This document shows, piece by piece, positions 1-7,092 of a stretch of 45,556 bases of DNA. Every line of letters starts with the position of its first letter. Position 1 is the first letter of the stretch. The notes below the pieces were generated by a model. That model saw only the letters and a list, made by a program, of their open reading frames with translations. It did no database searches and was not told where the DNA came from. Source of the DNA: Candidatus Ruthenibacterium merdigallinarum (GTDB taxonomy: Bacteria; Bacillota; Clostridia; Oscillospirales; Ruminococcaceae); NCBI GenBank assembly GCA_019113785.1, contig DXGT01000115.1:1-45556 (forward strand), in the 5' to 3' direction. The position numbers and the translations under genes were made by a program.

Positions 1-266
1 AGGTTCGTGCGGCGCGCGGCCAGCACCTTTTCGCTGTTCGTGGTGATCTCCATGCCCTCGCTGACGGGGTACACGCAGGCCGTGACAAGGCTCTTCGCGC
101 CCTTGACCTCCACCACGCAGATGCGGCACGCGCCGATGGCGTTGATCTCTTTCAAATAGCACAGCGTCGGGATCTCAATGCCCGCGCTGTGGGCGGCCTC
201 CAGAATGGTGGAGCCGGCCGGCGCCTCACAGGCGATGCCGTTGATTTTGATGTGTACTGTTTCCAT
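1..266 (-). CDS. hydA: HydA/HndD catalytic [FeFe] hydrogenase subunit, N-terminal fragment (cut by window edge)
   Basis: Only the first 88 codons are in the window; the rest lies beyond base 1. The start ATG (266-264) follows the NuoF-like gene after a 15-bp gap. The visible part is a plant-type [2Fe-2S] domain: METVHIKING start, then PTLCYLKEINAIGACRICVVEV with the C-x(11)-C-x2-C spacing of this fold, then a later Cys in VTACVYPV. This is the N-terminal domain of HydA of trimeric or tetrameric bifurcating hydrogenases (also of NuoG). Position after NuoE-, HndB- and NuoF-like genes makes HydA/HndD much more likely than NuoG, but the H-cluster domain is not visible, so a NuoG-like or formate dehydrogenase subunit cannot be excluded. 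Confidence 0.8.
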   Translation of the reverse strand, partial: METVHIKINGIACEAPAGSTILEAAHSAGIEIPTLCYLKEINAIGACRICVVEVKGAKSLVTACVYPVSEGMEITTNSEKVLAARRTN

Positions 267-281
267 TCGTTACGCTCCTCC

Positions 282-2072
282 TCAACCCTTGCTGATGGCG
301 CCGAACCGGCACTTCTCCATGCAGGCGCCGCACTTGATGCATTTGGCGGTGTCGATGACGTGCGGCTGGCGCACCGTGCCGCTGATGGCCCCGGCCGGGC
401 AGGCGCGCGCGCAGGCCGTGCAGCCCTTGCACTTGACGGGGTCGATCTTATAGTTCAGCAGCGCTTTGCACACGCCGGCGGGGCAGCGCTTGTTGACGAT
501 GTGCTCGACATATTCGTCGCGGAAGTAGCGCAGCGTGGACAGCACGGGGTTGGGGGCCGTCTGGCCGAGGCCGCACAGGCTGTTGGCCTTGATGAACTCG
601 GCCAGCTCGGTGATCTTGTCGAGATCCTCCATCGTGCCGTTGCCGTCCGTGATCTTGTTCAGTAGCTCCAGCAGGCGCTTGGTGCCCACGCGGCACGGCG
701 TGCACTTGCCGCAGCTCTCGTCCACGGTGAACTCCAGGAAGAACTTCGCGATGTCCACCATGCAGGTGTCCTCGTCCATGACGATCAGGCCGCCGGAGCC
801 CATCATCGAGCCGATGGCGAGAAGGTTGTCATAGTCGATGGGCGTGTCGATGAGGCTGGCCGGGATGCACCCGCCGGAGGGGCCGCCCGTCTGGGCCGCC
901 TTGAACTTCTTGCCGCCGGGGATACCGCCGCCGATCTCCTCCACGATGGTGCGCAGCGTGGTGCCCATCGGGATCTCGACAAGGCCCGTGTTCTTGATCT
1001 TGCCGCCCAGCGCGAACACCTTGGTGCCCGGGCTCTTTTCGGTGCCCATCGAGCGGAACCACTCGGCCCCGTTCAGGATGATGCGCGGCACGTTGGCGTA
1101 CGTCTCGACGTTGTTGAGGATGGTGGGCTTGCCGAACAGGCCCTTCACCGCCGGGAACGGCGGGCGGGGGCGCGGCTCGCCGCGCTTGCCCTCGATGGAG
1201 GTCATCAGCGCGGTCTCCTCGCCGCACACGAACGCGCCGGCGCCCAGCTTGATGTCCAGATCGAAGCAAAAGCCCGTGCCGAAGATGTCCTTGCCCAGCA
1301 GGCCGTACTCGCGCGCCTGCTCGATGGCGATCTGCAAACGGTGCACGGCGATGGGATACTCCGCGCGGATGTACACATAGCCCTGCGTGGCGCCGATGGC
1401 GTAAGCCGCGATGGCCATGGCCTCGATGACGACGTGCGGGTCGCCCTCGAGGATGGAGCGGTCCATGAACGCGCCGGGGTCGCCCTCGTCGGCGTTGCAG
1501 CACACATATTTCTGGTCGGCCTGGTTGCCGGCGGCAAAGCGCCACTTCAGGCCCGTGGGGAAGCCCGCGCCGCCGCGGCCGCGCAGGCCGGAGTCGAGCA
1601 CCGTCTGGATGACCTGCTCGGGCGTCATCTCGGTGAGCACCTTGCCCAGCGCCTGATAGCCGTCGAACGCGATGTACTCCTCGATGTTCTCGGGGTTGAT
1701 GACGCCGCAGTTGTGCAGCGCCACGCGCTTCTGCTTTTTATAGAACGCCGTGTCGTCCAGGCTCTTGACGGTGTTGTCGGCCGCGACGGTCTCGTCGTAC
1801 AAAAGGCGCGTGACGGGACGGCCCTTGAGCAGATGCTCGTCGACGATCTCCTTGACGTCCTCTTCCTTGACCATGCTGTAGAACGAGCCCTCGGGATAGA
1901 TGACCACGATGGGCCCCAGCGCGCACAGGCCGAAGCAGCCCGTGCGGATGACCTTCACCTCGTCCTGCAGGCCGGTTGCGGTGATCTCGGCGTCAAAGGC
2001 CGCCGCGATCTTATCGCTGTTGGACGATGTGCAGCCCGTGCCGCCGCACACCATGACATGACTTCTGTACAT
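282..2072 (-). CDS. hydB: NuoF-like flavin/NAD(H) subunit of electron-bifurcating hydrogenase (HydB/HndC)
   Basis: A 596-aa soluble subunit that should exchange electrons with NAD(H) through FMN and feed them to HydA. Domains in order: thioredoxin-like [2Fe-2S] domain (Cys about 9, 14, 46, 50, in VCGGTGC and GCFGLC); NADH/FMN-binding Nuo51 domain with GLRGRGGAGFPTG near 162-174 and CGEETALMTSIEGKRG near 283-298; SLBB region; 4Fe-4S domain with ESCGKCTPC near 452-460 and a distal Cys in SLCGLG; then two C-terminal ferredoxin clusters (CKGCTACARACP, CIKCGACMEKCR). The extra N- and C-terminal FeS domains are typical of HydB/HndC and separate it from respiratory NuoF. It lies between the HndB-like gene and hydA in one operon. 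The start has a GAGGGGGAA ribosome site about 10 nt upstream. Confidence 0.93.
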   Translation of the reverse strand: MYRSHVMVCGGTGCTSSNSDKIAAAFDAEITATGLQDEVKVIRTGCFGLCALGPIVVIYPEGSFYSMVKEEDVKEIVDEHLLKGRPVTRLLYDETVAADNTVKSLDDTAFYKKQKRVALHNCGVINPENIEEYIAFDGYQALGKVLTEMTPEQVIQTVLDSGLRGRGGAGFPTGLKWRFAAGNQADQKYVCCNADEGDPGAFMDRSILEGDPHVVIEAMAIAAYAIGATQGYVYIRAEYPIAVHRLQIAIEQAREYGLLGKDIFGTGFCFDLDIKLGAGAFVCGEETALMTSIEGKRGEPRPRPPFPAVKGLFGKPTILNNVETYANVPRIILNGAEWFRSMGTEKSPGTKVFALGGKIKNTGLVEIPMGTTLRTIVEEIGGGIPGGKKFKAAQTGGPSGGCIPASLIDTPIDYDNLLAIGSMMGSGGLIVMDEDTCMVDIAKFFLEFTVDESCGKCTPCRVGTKRLLELLNKITDGNGTMEDLDKITELAEFIKANSLCGLGQTAPNPVLSTLRYFRDEYVEHIVNKRCPAGVCKALLNYKIDPVKCKGCTACARACPAGAISGTVRQPHVIDTAKCIKCGACMEKCRFGAISKG

Positions 2073-2094
2073 TCTCTGTGTTCCCCCTCTTCTG

Positions 2095-2463
2095 TCAGCG
2101 CACCGCGCCGATGGTGTATTCGGTCACCGGCTTGCCGCCGATGAGATGTTCGGCCACCACGCGGCGCGCCTTGTCCGGGGTCATCTTCACATAGGTCACC
2201 TTTTCCTGGCCCGGCATGGTCACCTCGACGATCGGCTCGTACTGGCACATGCCGATGCAGCCCGTCTGCGTGACCAGCACGCCGTGCAGCTCGCGGCGGG
2301 CGATCTCCTCGGTGAACGCGTTCAGCACCGGGCGCGCGCCCGCGGCGATGCCGCAGGTGGCCATGCCCACCACCACGCGCGTGGTGTCGTGCGCGGCCTC
2401 GCGCGTGTCGACGATGCGTTTCATCTTGTCGCGGATGGCGGCAAGCTCCTGCAAACTCTTCAT
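2095..2463 (-). CDS. HndB-like [2Fe-2S] thioredoxin-fold ferredoxin subunit
   Basis: A 122-aa small iron-sulfur protein of the HndB type found in tetrameric NADP(H)/NAD(H)-linked [FeFe] hydrogenases. VVVGMATCGIAAGARPVL and TQTGCIGMCQYEP are the family signatures. Only three cysteines are visible (about 37, 69, 73), so a full four-Cys [2Fe-2S] site is not obvious; my recollection is that the family often has this pattern, but I have not checked. The start ATG overlaps the stop of the upstream ATPase gene by 4 bp (ATGA), and the NuoF-like gene follows 22 bp downstream, so translation is probably coupled. Expected role: electron relay within the soluble hydrogenase complex. Confidence 0.88.
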   Translation of the reverse strand: MKSLQELAAIRDKMKRIVDTREAAHDTTRVVVGMATCGIAAGARPVLNAFTEEIARRELHGVLVTQTGCIGMCQYEPIVEVTMPGQEKVTYVKMTPDKARRVVAEHLIGGKPVTEYTIGAVR

Positions 2464-3017
2464 ACGATCTCGCTCCTTTGCAACATTGGCTGTATGTTCT
2501 CATCGATGTATGCGCGCAGCCACTGCGCCACGGCCGGCTCGCTCAGCGGCACGCCGCCCAGCACCTCGCGCATCTCGCGCGTGTCGGCCGTGAACTCCTC
2601 GCCGCCCACGCGCACGGTAAAGACGAAGTCGATGTCGGGGCTGCACTGCACAAGGCCCGCCGCCGTGGACGCAAGGTCGCCCAGCGGGGCGCGGTCAATG
2701 TGCCGCAAGCCGAAGCGCGCGCACACGCGCGTGCCCTTGCCCGGCTGCGAGGCGATCTCCAGCGCGCCGCCCGTCATCTGGGCCGCCATCTGCAACAGCG
2801 GCAGCCCCAGGCCCACCTTGCGCGTGGTGCGCGTGGTGTAGAACGGGTCGGTCACGCGGCGGACGGTCTCCTCGTCCATCCCCTTGCCGTCGTCCTCCAC
2901 CACCAGCGCCAGCGTGTCGGCGCCGGGCTGGGCGTCCAGCGTGATCCGGATCAGCTTCGCGCCCGCGGCCACGGAGTTCTGGGCCACGTCCAGCACGTTC
3001 ATCGACAGCTCCTGCAT
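2460..3017 (-). CDS. HATPase_c (histidine-kinase-like ATPase) protein of the hydrogenase operon
   Basis: A 185-aa GHKL-type ATP-binding protein without a dimerisation/phosphoacceptor domain or membrane segment. The N-box is NVLDVAQNSVAAGAK (about 7-21), the G1 box VEDDGKGMD (about 41-49), and the lid/G2 region GLGLPLLQMAAQMTGG follows. Such a gene commonly sits between the NuoE-like and HndB-like genes in clostridial [FeFe] hydrogenase operons. It could act as an anti-sigma-like kinase or as a regulator of the complex; its biochemical role is not established to my knowledge. It starts 12 bp after the NuoE-like gene and overlaps the next gene by 4 bp. Confidence 0.88.
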   Translation of the reverse strand: MQELSMNVLDVAQNSVAAGAKLIRITLDAQPGADTLALVVEDDGKGMDEETVRRVTDPFYTTRTTRKVGLGLPLLQMAAQMTGGALEIASQPGKGTRVCARFGLRHIDRAPLGDLASTAAGLVQCSPDIDFVFTVRVGGEEFTADTREMREVLGGVPLSEPAVAQWLRAYIDENIQPMLQRSEIV

Positions 3018-3029
3018 CGTATCCCTCTT

Positions 3030-3518
3030 TTAATATTTGGCCAGAATGTCGTCCAGCTCGTCGCCGGTCAGGCGGCCGTAGACGTCGTCGTTGACCGTCA
3101 TCACCGGGGCCAGGCCGCACGCGCCGATGCAGCGGCACGCGTCCAGGCTGAACTTGCCGTCCGGCGTGCACTCGCCGCCGCCGATGCCCAGCTTCTGGCT
3201 GAGTTTTTCGTAGATCTTGCCGCTGCCCTTGACGTAGCACGCCGTGCCCAGGCACACGCTGATCTTGTACGCGCCCTTCGGGCACAGGCTGAACTGCGCG
3301 TAGAACGTGGAGATGCCGTAGATCTCCGCCAGCGGCTTGCCCAGTGTGTCGGCCACGATGCGCTGCACTTCAATGGGCAGGTATCCGTAGATCTCCTGCG
3401 CCTTCTGCAGTGCGGGCATGGCGACGCCGGGCATGTCCTTGTGCTGCTCGAGCCACTCGGTGAGCTCGCGCTCCTGCTCCTTCGTGCCTCGGAAGGGCAC
3501 GCTGGAAAAACGCCTCAT
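3030..3518 (-). CDS. hydC: NuoE-like [2Fe-2S] subunit (HydC/HndA)
   Basis: First gene of the catalytic hydrogenase operon. The ORF track starts upstream (MNFSS...), but ATG 3518 (MRRFSSV) has a GGGGGA ribosome site 8 nt upstream and gives 162 aa, the usual length of this family. The N-terminal helical bundle (PALQKAQEIYGYLP) precedes a thioredoxin-fold [2Fe-2S] domain with CLGTAC (Cys 89, 94) and CIGAC (Cys 130, 134). It partners the NuoF-like subunit in electron transfer between NAD(H), ferredoxin and the H-cluster subunit. The extra Cys128 (DACRC) is noted. The upstream region 3519-3640 holds its promoter. Confidence 0.92.
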   Translation of the reverse strand: MRRFSSVPFRGTKEQERELTEWLEQHKDMPGVAMPALQKAQEIYGYLPIEVQRIVADTLGKPLAEIYGISTFYAQFSLCPKGAYKISVCLGTACYVKGSGKIYEKLSQKLGIGGGECTPDGKFSLDACRCIGACGLAPVMTVNDDVYGRLTGDELDDILAKY

Positions 3519-3553
3519 AAAACCAGTCCCCCAAATTCTAAACTTTTGCAATA

Positions 3554-3571
3554 TTGATGAAAAATTCACAA
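3554..3571. promoter_or_regulatory. Rex-like half-palindrome in hydrogenase operon leader
   Basis: On the minus strand the sequence reads TTGTGAATTTTTCATCAA, between the predicted start of transcription and the hydC ribosome site. Its left half matches the clostridial/bacillar Rex half-site TTGTGAA; the right half is degenerate. Rex is the usual NADH/NAD+ sensor for hydrogenase and fermentation genes, so this is plausible but weak. Confidence 0.3.
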
Positions 3572-3584
3572 TATGTTGGATTCT

Positions 3585-3613
3585 ATTATAGCAGATTTCA
3601 AACGAAAAGACGA
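3585..3613 (-). promoter_or_regulatory. hydC: Promoter of the catalytic hydrogenase operon
   Basis: Minus strand TGCTATAAT: a perfect -10 with an extended TGn element (hexamer at 3585-3590). The -35 position, 17 bp upstream, reads TCGTCT and is poor, consistent with reliance on the extended -10 or on an activator. The leader to the hydC start is about 60 nt. Confidence 0.65.
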
Positions 3614-3665
3614 CAGCCAGTTTCTGTTTTTCGCTGTCAGGACGTAAAATAAAGCGTAAAAAAAC

Positions 3666-3680
3666 TGTGCAAATTGCACA
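3666..3680. promoter_or_regulatory. Perfect 15-bp dyad between divergent hydrogenase operons
   Basis: TGTGCAA-A-TTGCACA is an exact inverted repeat with a single-base centre. It abuts the likely -35 of the plus-strand operon and lies about 75 bp upstream of the minus-strand promoter, so one dimeric regulator could control both. It is one base shorter than a standard TGTGA-N6-TCACA Rex/CRP-type site. Confidence 0.5.
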
Positions 3681-3709
3681 TGTGCTTTTCCACCGCCATG
3701 CATTATAAT
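3681..3709 (+). promoter_or_regulatory. Promoter of the sensory hydrogenase operon
   Basis: A perfect TATAAT at 3704-3709, with TGTGCT 17 bp upstream as a weak -35 directly next to the 15-bp dyad. The start ATG at 3776 lies about 60 nt downstream of the expected start of transcription. Confidence 0.55.
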
Positions 3710-3775
3710 GGTTGTATCGAGGCGGCTGCGGCCGCCGTCCTGTGCTCTCACACCTGCCGAGGAGTTGATTTTGCC

Positions 3776-4123
3776 ATGACGATATCCCAGATCATCACCG
3801 CGCTGGACGCGACCCTGCTCACCCCCGACGCCGACTGCGCGCGCGAAGTGCACACCGCGTGCGGCAGCGACATGATGAGCGACGTGTTGGCCTACGTGAA
3901 GGACCAGGCCGTCCTGCTGACGGGCCTGAACAACCCGCAGGTGGTGCGCACCGCCGATATGATGGACATGATCTGCATCGTGTTCGTGCGCGGCAAGCGC
4001 CCGGACGCGTCGCTTCTGGCGCTGGCCGACGCACGCGACATCGCCGTGATGACCACCGACAAGACCATGTTCACCGCCTGCGGCCTGCTGTACGAACAGG
4101 GCCTGCGCGGGGGAGGGATGTGA
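3776..4123 (+). CDS. DRTGG-domain protein, first copy
   Basis: A 115-aa soluble protein with a single DRTGG-like alpha/beta domain, usually found beside [FeFe] hydrogenase and serine-kinase-like genes in Clostridia. I chose ATG 3776 (MTISQII) over the longer TTG ORF because GAGGAG lies 11 nt upstream and similarity of the two DRTGG copies in the operon starts here. The core is LLTGLNNPQVVRTADMMDM followed by CIVFVRGKRPD and a C-terminal DIAVMTTDKTMF stretch. DRTGG domains are associated with ligand or nucleotide sensing; no catalytic motif is seen. It is followed after 1 bp by the RsbW-like gene. Confidence 0.82.
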   Translation: MTISQIITALDATLLTPDADCAREVHTACGSDMMSDVLAYVKDQAVLLTGLNNPQVVRTADMMDMICIVFVRGKRPDASLLALADARDIAVMTTDKTMFTACGLLYEQGLRGGGM

Positions 4124-4124
4124 C

Positions 4125-4547
4125 ATGCCCGGCATCCACCTGCACTACACCGTGCCCGGCGACGACTTCACCCGCGCGGGCGAGGCGAGCGCCGACGTTA
4201 AGGCGCGCCTGAAAAAGCTGGGCCTTCCGCCCGAGACCATCCGCAAGGTGTCCATCGCGCTGTACGAGGGCGAGATCAACCTGGCCATCCACGCGGGCGG
4301 CGGCGACGTGGACGTGGACATCACCGACAGCGCCGTGCACATGCGCCTGACGGACGAGGGCCCGGGCATCGCCGACATCGCCCTTGCGATGAGCGCCGGC
4401 TATTCCACCGCGCCCGACGAGGTGCGCAGCCTGGGCTTCGGCGCGGGCATGGGCCTGCCCAACATGAAAAAGTACTCCGACGAGTTTTCCATCCAGTCCG
4501 CCGTGGGCGTCGGCACCACGGTGGAGATGACCGTGCGCACCGCGTAA
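4125..4547 (+). CDS. RsbW-like anti-sigma/serine kinase ATPase
   Basis: A 140-aa single-domain GHKL ATPase of the RsbW/SpoIIAB type. The N-box region is SIALYEGEINLAIHAGGG (about 43-60), the G1 box is DEGPGIADI (about 79-87), and GFGAGMGLPNMKKY forms the ATP lid. Family members phosphorylate an anti-sigma antagonist or bind a sigma factor, but no STAS-domain partner or sigma factor is encoded nearby, so the target is unknown. It starts 1 bp after the DRTGG gene and precedes the sensory hydrogenase, a context seen in other clostridial group D hydrogenase operons. It likely links the sensor to an output. Confidence 0.85.
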   Translation: MPGIHLHYTVPGDDFTRAGEASADVKARLKKLGLPPETIRKVSIALYEGEINLAIHAGGGDVDVDITDSAVHMRLTDEGPGIADIALAMSAGYSTAPDEVRSLGFGAGMGLPNMKKYSDEFSIQSAVGVGTTVEMTVRTA

Positions 4548-4590
4548 AGCGCGGGATCATTACCAAGGGAAAGGGAGGGAGGCTGCGCCT

Positions 4591-5874
4591 ATGGAACGGC
4601 CCATCATCCACTCCGTCACGCTCGACCGCGACGCGTGCAAAGGCTGCATCAACTGCATCAAGCGCTGCCCCACCGAGGCCATCCGCGTGCGGGACGGCAA
4701 GGCCGCCATCATCTCCGAGCGCTGCGTCGACTGCGGCGAGTGCATCCGCATCTGCCCGCACCACGCAAAGCGCGCCGTGTCCGACCCGCTGGACGTCCTC
4801 GAGCGCTACGCCTATTCCATCGCCCTGCCGCCGCCCAGCCTGTACGCCCAGTTCAACAATCTGGACGACCCGGACATGGTGCTGGCCGGGCTTTTGCAGC
4901 TGGGCTTTGACAGCGTGTTCGAGGTGTCGCGCGCGGCCGAGCTCATCAGCGAGGCCACGCGCCGCCTGCTGCAGGAGGGCTCGCTGCCGCGCCCGGTCAT
5001 CAGCTCGGCGTGCCCGGCCGTCACGCGGCTGATCTGCGTGCGCTTCCCGCAGCTGATCGGCCACGTGCTGCCGCTTTTGTCCCCGATGGAGCTGGCCGCG
5101 CGCATGGCCAAGGCCGAGGCCGCGCAGAAGACCGGCCTTGCGCCCGAGCAGATCGGCTGCGTGTTCATTACGCCATGCCCGGCCAAGGTGTCGGCCGTCC
5201 GCGCGCCGCTGGGCAGCGAAAAAAGCGCGGTGGACGCCGCCGTCGCCGTGAAGGACGTCTACCCCAAACTGCTGGGCGCCATGAAAAAAGTGGCCCATGT
5301 GGACTACCTCGCCGGCGCCGGGCGCATCGGCCTGGGCTGGGGCGAGAGCGGCGGCGAGGCCGCCGGTCTGATGGTCACCGAACGCTATCTCGCCGCGGAC
5401 GGCGTCGAGAACGTCATCCGCGTGTTGAGCGACCTCGAGGACGAAAAATACCCGAACCTCGACTTTGTGGAGCTGAACGCCTGCGCCGGCGGCTGCGTGG
5501 GCGGCGTGTTGCAGGTGGAAAACCCCTACATCGCCAAGGCGAAGATGAAGCATCTGCGCCGCACAATGCCCGTGAGCCTGAACCACCTGACCGAGGCCTC
5601 GGCCGGGCTTGTGCACTGGGACAAAGCCCTCGCCTACAACCCCGTGATGGAGCTGGGCGCCACGAACAGCGAGCGCTTTGCCCGCTACGCGCGCATGGAG
5701 GAGCTGACGGCCGCGCTGCCCGGGCTGGACTGCGGCTCGTGCGGGGCGCCGACGTGCGAGGCGCTGGCCGAGGACATCGTGCGCGGCACCGCGCGCCTGG
5801 ACGACTGCACCGTGCTGATGCGCCGCCGCATGGAGGCGGTGCTGCGCGCGCTGGGAAAGGATGGTACCACATGA
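4591..5874 (+). CDS. Group-D-like putative sensory [FeFe] hydrogenase with FeS N- and C-terminal domains
   Basis: 427 aa. Two N-terminal ferredoxin clusters (Cys 16/19/22/26 and 45/48/51/55) precede a compact H-cluster domain: L1 ISSACP (Cys141), L2 ITPCPAK (Cys196), L3 NACAGGC (Cys298, Cys302). All four H-cluster cysteines are kept. The residue before Cys141, which is the proton-transfer Cys in catalytic enzymes (TSCCP), is Ala, the substitution reported for slow, sensory hydrogenases. The C-terminus carries a CGSCGAPTC...C [4Fe-4S] domain (about 381-406), typical of group D, and there is no PAS domain, unlike group C. The start has a strong AGGGAGG site. It overlaps the next gene by 4 bp. 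Expected role: sensing H2 or ferredoxin redox state. Confidence 0.87.
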   Translation: MERPIIHSVTLDRDACKGCINCIKRCPTEAIRVRDGKAAIISERCVDCGECIRICPHHAKRAVSDPLDVLERYAYSIALPPPSLYAQFNNLDDPDMVLAGLLQLGFDSVFEVSRAAELISEATRRLLQEGSLPRPVISSACPAVTRLICVRFPQLIGHVLPLLSPMELAARMAKAEAAQKTGLAPEQIGCVFITPCPAKVSAVRAPLGSEKSAVDAAVAVKDVYPKLLGAMKKVAHVDYLAGAGRIGLGWGESGGEAAGLMVTERYLAADGVENVIRVLSDLEDEKYPNLDFVELNACAGGCVGGVLQVENPYIAKAKMKHLRRTMPVSLNHLTEASAGLVHWDKALAYNPVMELGATNSERFARYARMEELTAALPGLDCGSCGAPTCEALAEDIVRGTARLDDCTVLMRRRMEAVLRALGKDGTT

Positions 5875-6203
5875 CGAACACCGAATTGGGCCGCGCGTGC
5901 GGCTTTTCCCCCGCCACGGACGGCGACGAGCGCGCCGTGACGGGCATTTTCACGGGCGACCTGCTCTCGTGGGCGATGGGCCGCGCGAAGGAGGGCGACG
6001 CCTGGTTCACCGTGATGGGCAACGTGAACACGGTGGCCGTGGCCGCCCTGGCCGACTGCGCGTGCGTGGTGCTGTGCCACGGCGCGCAGTGGGACGAAGC
6101 CGCTTTGCAGCGCGCCGGCGCCCAGGGCGTGGCGCTGTACACCGCCGAGGCGCCGGAATTTGAGGCGAGCCTGGCGGCCGCGAAGGCGCTGGGCATGGCC
6201 TGA
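5871..6203 (+). CDS. DRTGG-domain protein, second copy
   Basis: 110 aa, starting at ATG 5871 inside the stop of the hydrogenase gene (ATGA overlap). The track shows it only as the tail of a longer out-of-register ORF. The domain reads VTGIFTGDLLSWAMGRAKEGD, then FTVMGNVNTVAVAALADC and CVVLCHGAQWDE, the same strand-helix order as the first DRTGG copy at 3776. Translation is probably coupled to the sensor hydrogenase, so it may be a ligand-sensing or partner subunit. The function is unknown. Confidence 0.8.
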   Translation: MTNTELGRACGFSPATDGDERAVTGIFTGDLLSWAMGRAKEGDAWFTVMGNVNTVAVAALADCACVVLCHGAQWDEAALQRAGAQGVALYTAEAPEFEASLAAAKALGMA

Positions 6204-6289
6204 CGCGCCCTGCGCGGCGATCTTGGAACATGCGCAAAGCCGGCGCGGCGCGCCGGCTGCGTCCGTTTGCCCGAAAGGAGGTGCGCGCC

Positions 6290-6985
6290 GTGCGCCTTTG
6301 CTGCGATCTGCACATCCACTCGTGCCTGTCGCCCTGCGCCGAGGACGACATGACGCCCGCCACCATCGCGGGGCTGGCGAAGCTGGCCGGGGCGGACGTC
6401 ATCGCCGTCACCGACCACAACAGCGCGCGCAACCTGCCCGCGGCCCTCGCCGCCTGCCGCGCATACGGCGTGCGGCTGCTGCCCGGGCTGGAGGTGAACA
6501 CCGCCGAGGAGATCCACCTGCTCTGCTACTTCGGCAGCGTCGAGACGGCGCTGCGCTTCGGCGAGCGGCTGTACGCAGCGCTGCCCGCCTTCCCCTACGA
6601 CGAGGCCATCTGGGGCCGCCAGCTGGTGATGGACGAGGAGGACCGCATCCTCGACGCCGTGCCGCGCCTTCTGACGGGCGCCGTGACGCTGACGCTGGCC
6701 CAGACGGCCGCGCTGTGCCGCGAGATGGGCGGCATCCCCGTGCCCGCCCACGCCGACGCGGACAGCTACTCCCTCTTCTCCGTGCTGGGCGGCTGGCCGA
6801 TGGACGTGGATTTTACGCATTACGAGGTCAAGCGCCCCGAAAAGGCGGAAAGACTGACGGCCGCGGGGCTGCTGCCAAAGGGCCGGCGCGTGCTGCGCTC
6901 GTCCGACGCGCACTGCATCCCCGACGTCGCCGCCGTCATCACGCAGCTGGACGAAAACGACCCGCTGCTGCGCCTGCTTGGCTGA
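6290..6985 (+). CDS. PHP-domain metal-dependent phosphoesterase
   Basis: 231 aa from GTG 6290, chosen because AAAGGAGG ends 8 nt upstream and the protein then begins directly with the PHP core. Metal-binding motifs are in order: DLHIH (7-10), TDHN (41-44), LEVN (Glu68), EIHLL (His76), PAHAD (about His154) and SSDAH (Asp206, His208). PHP proteins hydrolyse phosphate esters or act as nucleotidases; the substrate here is not predictable. It is the last gene of the sensory hydrogenase operon, a position it shares with other clostridial hydrogenase clusters, and it is followed by a strong terminator. Confidence 0.85.
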   Translation: MRLCCDLHIHSCLSPCAEDDMTPATIAGLAKLAGADVIAVTDHNSARNLPAALAACRAYGVRLLPGLEVNTAEEIHLLCYFGSVETALRFGERLYAALPAFPYDEAIWGRQLVMDEEDRILDAVPRLLTGAVTLTLAQTAALCREMGGIPVPAHADADSYSLFSVLGGWPMDVDFTHYEVKRPEKAERLTAAGLLPKGRRVLRSSDAHCIPDVAAVITQLDENDPLLRLLG

Positions 6986-7010
6986 CGCGGGCCGCGGCGC
7001 GGCAAAAGAA

Positions 7011-7060
7011 AAAGAGCCCGGCCCCTTTTTGCGCAAACCGTGCGGAAGGGGCCGGGTTTT
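7011..7060. terminator. Bidirectional intrinsic terminator
   Basis: Stem CCCGGCCCCTT (7017-7027) / AAGGGGCCGGG (7046-7056), followed by TTTT on the plus strand and by CTCTTTTTC on the minus strand. It serves both the PHP operon and the convergent dynamin operon. Confidence 0.85.
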
Positions 7061-7092
7061 CGTATGGTTTCTTCGCGCAGGGCCGCGCTTCG

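Noticed and set aside
3612-3638. GACAGC/GCTGTC stem as a terminator
   Set aside because: Only 6 bp, a long loop and no T run, in the middle of a divergent promoter region.
3566-4135. 189-aa minus-strand ORF
   Set aside because: Antisense to the DRTGG gene and across the divergent promoter region; His/Val-rich shadow composition.
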